From Sphingobacterium sp. SRCM116780 (GTDB taxonomy: Bacteria > Bacteroidota > Bacteroidia > Sphingobacteriales > Sphingobacteriaceae), in contig NZ_CP090446.1 in the NCBI RefSeq assembly GCF_021442025.1, positions 1,860,001 to 1,924,000 of the forward strand: DNA of 64,000 nucleotides. Direction: 5' to 3'. Position numbers and translations under genes: made by a program. This document shows, piece by piece, positions 60,658 through 64,000 of the stretch. A model generated the notes under the pieces. It worked only from the letters and a program-made list of their open reading frames with translations, did no database searches and was not told the DNA's origin. Positions within the stretch are counted from its first letter, which is position 1. Each line of letters opens with the position of its first letter.

Positions 60658-63549
60658 ATGAAAAAATTTAATTATATAAAAATAATGTTGCTCTGTCTTT
60701 TTCTCATACTTGGGATGCAGAAAGGATACGCGCAGTTAGGGGCAGGTGACGTAGTGACCAGTGGCGTTGCATCACCATCAATGGCCGCGATGTCACAGTA
60801 TTCTGATGTATCAGTCTCAATGACTACAGGACTTCCTGATATTGGAATTTCGCTTTTAAGTGCCCCGATTTCAGATGGCAGTACCAGTTGGCCATTGAGT
60901 TTAAGCTATAATACAAGAAGTACTCAAGGAGACGAAATAGCAAGTGATGTAGGTAATGGCTGGTCATTTTTCGGAGCGGGTGTCATCTATAAAAAAGTCA
61001 TTAATTATTTAGATGAATGCTATGATAATACAGCATTGACATCTTATAAAAAGAATGAATTCGATGACCTTTATTACTATAACCTCCCAGGTCTTTCCGG
61101 TAAATTCAAAGTAAAGAGGGATACCATCAACAATACTTTTTCACTGATTAATCTTACCCCAAATCATGCAAAGATAGAATATATAAGAAACAGTAATACG
61201 GCCATCTTTAAAGCAGACAGCTTTACAATTACCGCAGATAATGGGTTCAAATATTTTTTTGACAAAACTGATCTAGCAAAATATGATTGTGGCGATCTTT
61301 TGACAGGTAAAGAATTTAAGACAGCATACTACCTTACCAAAATCCTGAACCCTATAGGTGTGGAAGTTGCGATAATGAATTATGACGAGCGGAAAAAATA
61401 CAAGGGAACCAGTACGACAAACCTCCTATTTGTTCAGAATAAACTCAAAGCAATCACCAGCCGAACTGGAGAGGTGGCATTTAATTATGTATATGATGAT
61501 ACTTTAGAACCTAAAAAAGCAAATGATGAGGCAGTTAGTGATCCGTACAGTCTGCAGAAAATCACCCTTAAAAATCCTGCTGGAGAAGAACTATACTCAT
61601 ATGTATTTAACTATACTATGATTTCTAAAGGAATTGAGCCTTCTGATAAATTCAGGGTACTAAATTCAGTATTAAAAAATGATAAAAACGGGACTCTGAT
61701 TGAAAAGAATAGTTTTATATATGCTTCACCATCTGGAGAAGGAATTCTAAAAAGAGTAATCTCTCCAACAGGAGCGGTCACGGAATATAATTTTGAAAGC
61801 GGTGATATCTTTTTTAACTACAATGATCCTGCGTATCTGGCACAACTTGACGGAAGCACTGACATTACCAATCCTACGATACAATATCGGTCTATTATGG
61901 CTACTGCACAAGTTAATACGAACCAGACATTACAATATAATTTCAGTGTATCTGGCAATCCTTCTGTGAAAAAGAAGTTTAAATTTACACTCAGCATTCC
62001 TGATTATTCATATCCTTTACCACCTCAACTTCCTGAGATTCATGAGATTCCAGGGTTTCCTCCACTTCCCGCAAAACCTCGAAAAGATAACCTGAAGATT
62101 ACATTAAAGCGAGGAAATGATATTATTATTCAAACTTTCACAATTAAAGAGGCATTTGAAAATAAGCAATTTAATCTGGATGACTATCCAGGCAATTATA
62201 CCCTAGAATTAATATCTACAGAAGGAGCTGTGGGAATGGGAAATTTCTCGGTGTCAGAGGTCAAGATACACCCTGGGCCATTCAGAAATGCCTATTCTGG
62301 AGGCCAGTCAAGAATACAAAATATAAAATATTATAAAAATAACAGCGATACAAATGCTTATAGAACAGTGAATTATGGTTATGATTCCTTTGAATTCTCG
62401 AACAGTTCGAGTGGCTATATGTTTGATAATGAAAGGGACAGTGAAGAAGATGCGGCTATCCAATATACTTTATATAAAAGTGTAAAAGTATCGGAATCAG
62501 GAAAAGGATCGATCAGGTATTCATTTAAAACTCCAGATGATTATCCTAAACAGCAGATTGGAGGAACGGCATTAGAGCCTCAGTATTTCTGGCCATACTA
62601 TAATATCACGAAAAGCGGACTGCTATCTAAAAAAGAAACATATGATGAGCAGAATACATTGCTTAGTGCAGAATTGTATGATTATGAACTAGATCAATAC
62701 TCTGATAACGATTACAGTTTCTCAGGCAGTTATAAAATTACTTCAAAACCTGCTTACGTAAAGAAGAGCATGGTTAATAATAAAGCATTTTTTTCTGGTG
62801 GCGGTTTGTTGGAAACTGGATCTGAAACCTGGGTAAGTCCTACGAACCTTAAACCTTATTATATAAAAAGCTTTGCAGATGGTGAAACTTCAGAACAGTT
62901 CCTGACCTACACGAACGGGCTCGTCGGATATAACCATCTTGAAGCAGCTAATATGACAGGGATCCCAGTGATCAAGGAAGCAAAAAAGAACGGAAAAACC
63001 ATTTCTAAATCAGTTACAAAATATGAAAATACTGCCTTATTGCTTCCCACTTCTGCACTTGCAGCCAGTATCAGTGATGGAAGTATGAAACAAGTCATGA
63101 AGATTGATTCTTATGATGATAAAGGAAATCTGGTACAACTCACTTCAGTTGCAGGACTTCCGACATCATTCCTTTATGGATACAATAAAACGCAGATCAT
63201 TGCCAAAATAGAAGGTGCCAGATATGATGATATCAAAAATAACCCCCTTCTGATTACAGCTATCACTGCATCTAATGATGATAATGTAAACCCTGCTTCA
63301 GAGAGCGTTTTGATCACAGCACTTGATAATCTTCGAAAAGACAGTTCTATGGCAGAATACCAAATCACTGCATATACATATAATCCATTAATCGGGCTTA
63401 CAACAACAACAACTCCCAATGGACAGCGTGAGGTCTATGAATATGATGGTGCTGGAAGGTTAAAGACCGTCAAAAAGATGGAGAAAGATGTCTCCGGGAA
63501 TGTTATATACAAGAAGCTAAGAGAATATCAATACAACTACAAACAGTAA
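60658..63549 (+). CDS. Large secreted RHS-partner protein (SpvB/TcB-like N-terminus), second copy of this type
   Basis: About 963 residues from ATG 60658; a TTG start at 60649 also exists, but the ATG directly begins a signal peptide (MKKFNYIKIMLLCLFLILG, cleaved near GYAQ). The N-terminus repeats the layout of the 28792 gene: MTTGLPDIGISLLSAPISDG, SWPLSLSYNTRS, VGNGWSFFGAG. The end carries YD-like repeats (GQREVYEYDGAGRLKTVKKM). It is followed after 4 bp by the start of an RHS/DUF6443 gene, so the two form a second split-RHS pair. Confidence 0.75.
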   Translation: MKKFNYIKIMLLCLFLILGMQKGYAQLGAGDVVTSGVASPSMAAMSQYSDVSVSMTTGLPDIGISLLSAPISDGSTSWPLSLSYNTRSTQGDEIASDVGNGWSFFGAGVIYKKVINYLDECYDNTALTSYKKNEFDDLYYYNLPGLSGKFKVKRDTINNTFSLINLTPNHAKIEYIRNSNTAIFKADSFTITADNGFKYFFDKTDLAKYDCGDLLTGKEFKTAYYLTKILNPIGVEVAIMNYDERKKYKGTSTTNLLFVQNKLKAITSRTGEVAFNYVYDDTLEPKKANDEAVSDPYSLQKITLKNPAGEELYSYVFNYTMISKGIEPSDKFRVLNSVLKNDKNGTLIEKNSFIYASPSGEGILKRVISPTGAVTEYNFESGDIFFNYNDPAYLAQLDGSTDITNPTIQYRSIMATAQVNTNQTLQYNFSVSGNPSVKKKFKFTLSIPDYSYPLPPQLPEIHEIPGFPPLPAKPRKDNLKITLKRGNDIIIQTFTIKEAFENKQFNLDDYPGNYTLELISTEGAVGMGNFSVSEVKIHPGPFRNAYSGGQSRIQNIKYYKNNSDTNAYRTVNYGYDSFEFSNSSSGYMFDNERDSEEDAAIQYTLYKSVKVSESGKGSIRYSFKTPDDYPKQQIGGTALEPQYFWPYYNITKSGLLSKKETYDEQNTLLSAELYDYELDQYSDNDYSFSGSYKITSKPAYVKKSMVNNKAFFSGGGLLETGSETWVSPTNLKPYYIKSFADGETSEQFLTYTNGLVGYNHLEAANMTGIPVIKEAKKNGKTISKSVTKYENTALLLPTSALAASISDGSMKQVMKIDSYDDKGNLVQLTSVAGLPTSFLYGYNKTQIIAKIEGARYDDIKNNPLLITAITASNDDNVNPASESVLITALDNLRKDSSMAEYQITAYTYNPLIGLTTTTTPNGQREVYEYDGAGRLKTVKKMEKDVSGNVIYKKLREYQYNYKQ

Positions 63550-63553
63550 AAAG

Positions 63554-64000
63554 ATGAAAAAATATTTAAGCATATTCGGCGTACTGTCTGCAGTTTTTAT
63601 TACCGCACAGACCAACCTTACGAATACAGAAAATTATATATATAGCAAAAACTGTCTCAATGACGATTGTACCAAATCTTCGGAAAATGTACAGTATTTT
63701 GATAGCTACGGGCGTCCATACCAGTCCATAGGTATTAAGGCTTCTCCGACAGGAAAAGATGTGGTACAGCATATTCCATACGACAGCTATGGAAGATCAG
63801 TTGATACCTGGTTTCCCGTCCCTATGACTACAACGAGCGGCGCTGTACAGGACAGTAGTTCGGTAAAAAGTAATGCACTGACAGTATATGGCGATAGTCG
63901 TCCGTTTTCGCATACCATACTGGAAAACTCCCCTTTAAACAGAGCACTGAACCAGATTCCTCCCGGACAAGAATGGCTGACTCATCCTGTTACGATGAGA
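63554..64000 (+). CDS. RHS/DUF6443-domain protein, N-terminal part (cut by window edge)
   Basis: 149 residues present. Signal peptide (MKKYLSIFGVLSAVFITAQ) and the DUF6443-type start: ENYIYSKNCLNDDC, VQYFDSYGRPYQSIGIKASP, then SPLNRALNQIPPG, matching the corresponding region of the 24014 protein (SPLNRVQQQGAPG). The toxin tip and any immunity gene lie to the right of the window. The NHL propeller of the first copy is missing here, so the family differs at its N-terminus. Confidence 0.85.
   Translation, partial: MKKYLSIFGVLSAVFITAQTNLTNTENYIYSKNCLNDDCTKSSENVQYFDSYGRPYQSIGIKASPTGKDVVQHIPYDSYGRSVDTWFPVPMTTTSGAVQDSSSVKSNALTVYGDSRPFSHTILENSPLNRALNQIPPGQEWLTHPVTMR

Overview
The window comes from a low-GC Bacteroidota chromosome, most likely a Sphingobacteriaceae member (Sphingobacterium or a close relative). 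The support is a SusC/SusD pair with a FecR/ECF-sigma switch, a type IX secretion sorting domain, paired RHS/DUF6443-type secreted proteins, promoters of the Bacteroidota form TTTG-N19/20-TAnnTTTG, and few Shine-Dalgarno sites. The genus is an inference; no rRNA or marker gene settles it.

Layout. (1) 1-13.4 kb is ordinary core chromosome: the start of an M13 peptidase, two small unknown genes, a lipoprotein alpha/beta hydrolase, two L,D-transpeptidase-like proteins, a yihA-ubiA operon, an ABC-2 exporter, mnmA, four tandem tRNA-Phe genes, an FMN reductase, tRNA-Arg and tRNA-Ser. (2) At tRNA-Ser (13.33-13.42 kb) the character changes. A degenerate copy of the tRNA 3' end lies 112 bp downstream of it and an IntDOT-like tyrosine integrase follows, so the rest of the window is best read as one or more integrated elements. 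(3) 15.5-22.3 kb holds two convergent-to-integrase, co-oriented giant STAND NTPases, each with an N-terminal PD-(D/E)XK nuclease: a probable anti-phage defence operon. (4) 22.7-32.2 kb holds an IS3-type remnant and a split RHS module whose second chain ends in a metzincin metalloprotease (HExxHxxGxxH), followed by immunity candidates. (5) 33.7-39.6 kb is a plasmid/ICE-type module: ssb, an ArdA antirestriction protein, and a PRTRC cassette (E, C, F, B, ThiF) that includes a ubiquitin-like protein, an E2-like protein and an E1-like protein. It ends in two large hairpins. (6) 39.6-41.1 kb holds a RES-domain (NAD-degrading-toxin-like) gene and a small partner. (7) 41.5-46.4 kb is a T6SS tip operon: VgrG, an unknown protein, a PAAR-like/HNH toxin and a SMI1/KNR4-like immunity protein. 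(8) 46.8-58.8 kb is a nutrient or peptide uptake locus: a TPR-AraC sensor, small secreted proteins with MauE, a TlpA-like thioredoxin, SusD, SusC, FecR, an ECF sigma factor and an XRE regulator. (9) 59.1-64 kb is a second RHS operon headed by a T9SS-sorted protein and cut by the window edge.

How the parts fit. The accessory half is dominated by conflict functions: cell-internal defence (STAND nucleases, RES toxin), element self-protection (ArdA, SSB) and inter-bacterial weapons (two RHS modules, one VgrG/HNH module) with adjacent immunity genes. The strongest candidates for something little described are the tandem nuclease-STAND operon, the compact PRTRC ubiquitin-like cassette without a visible JAB peptidase, the split-RHS metalloprotease, and the RES gene with its 91-residue partner. 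No relaxase, mating-pair genes or right attachment site is visible, so mobility is inferred only.
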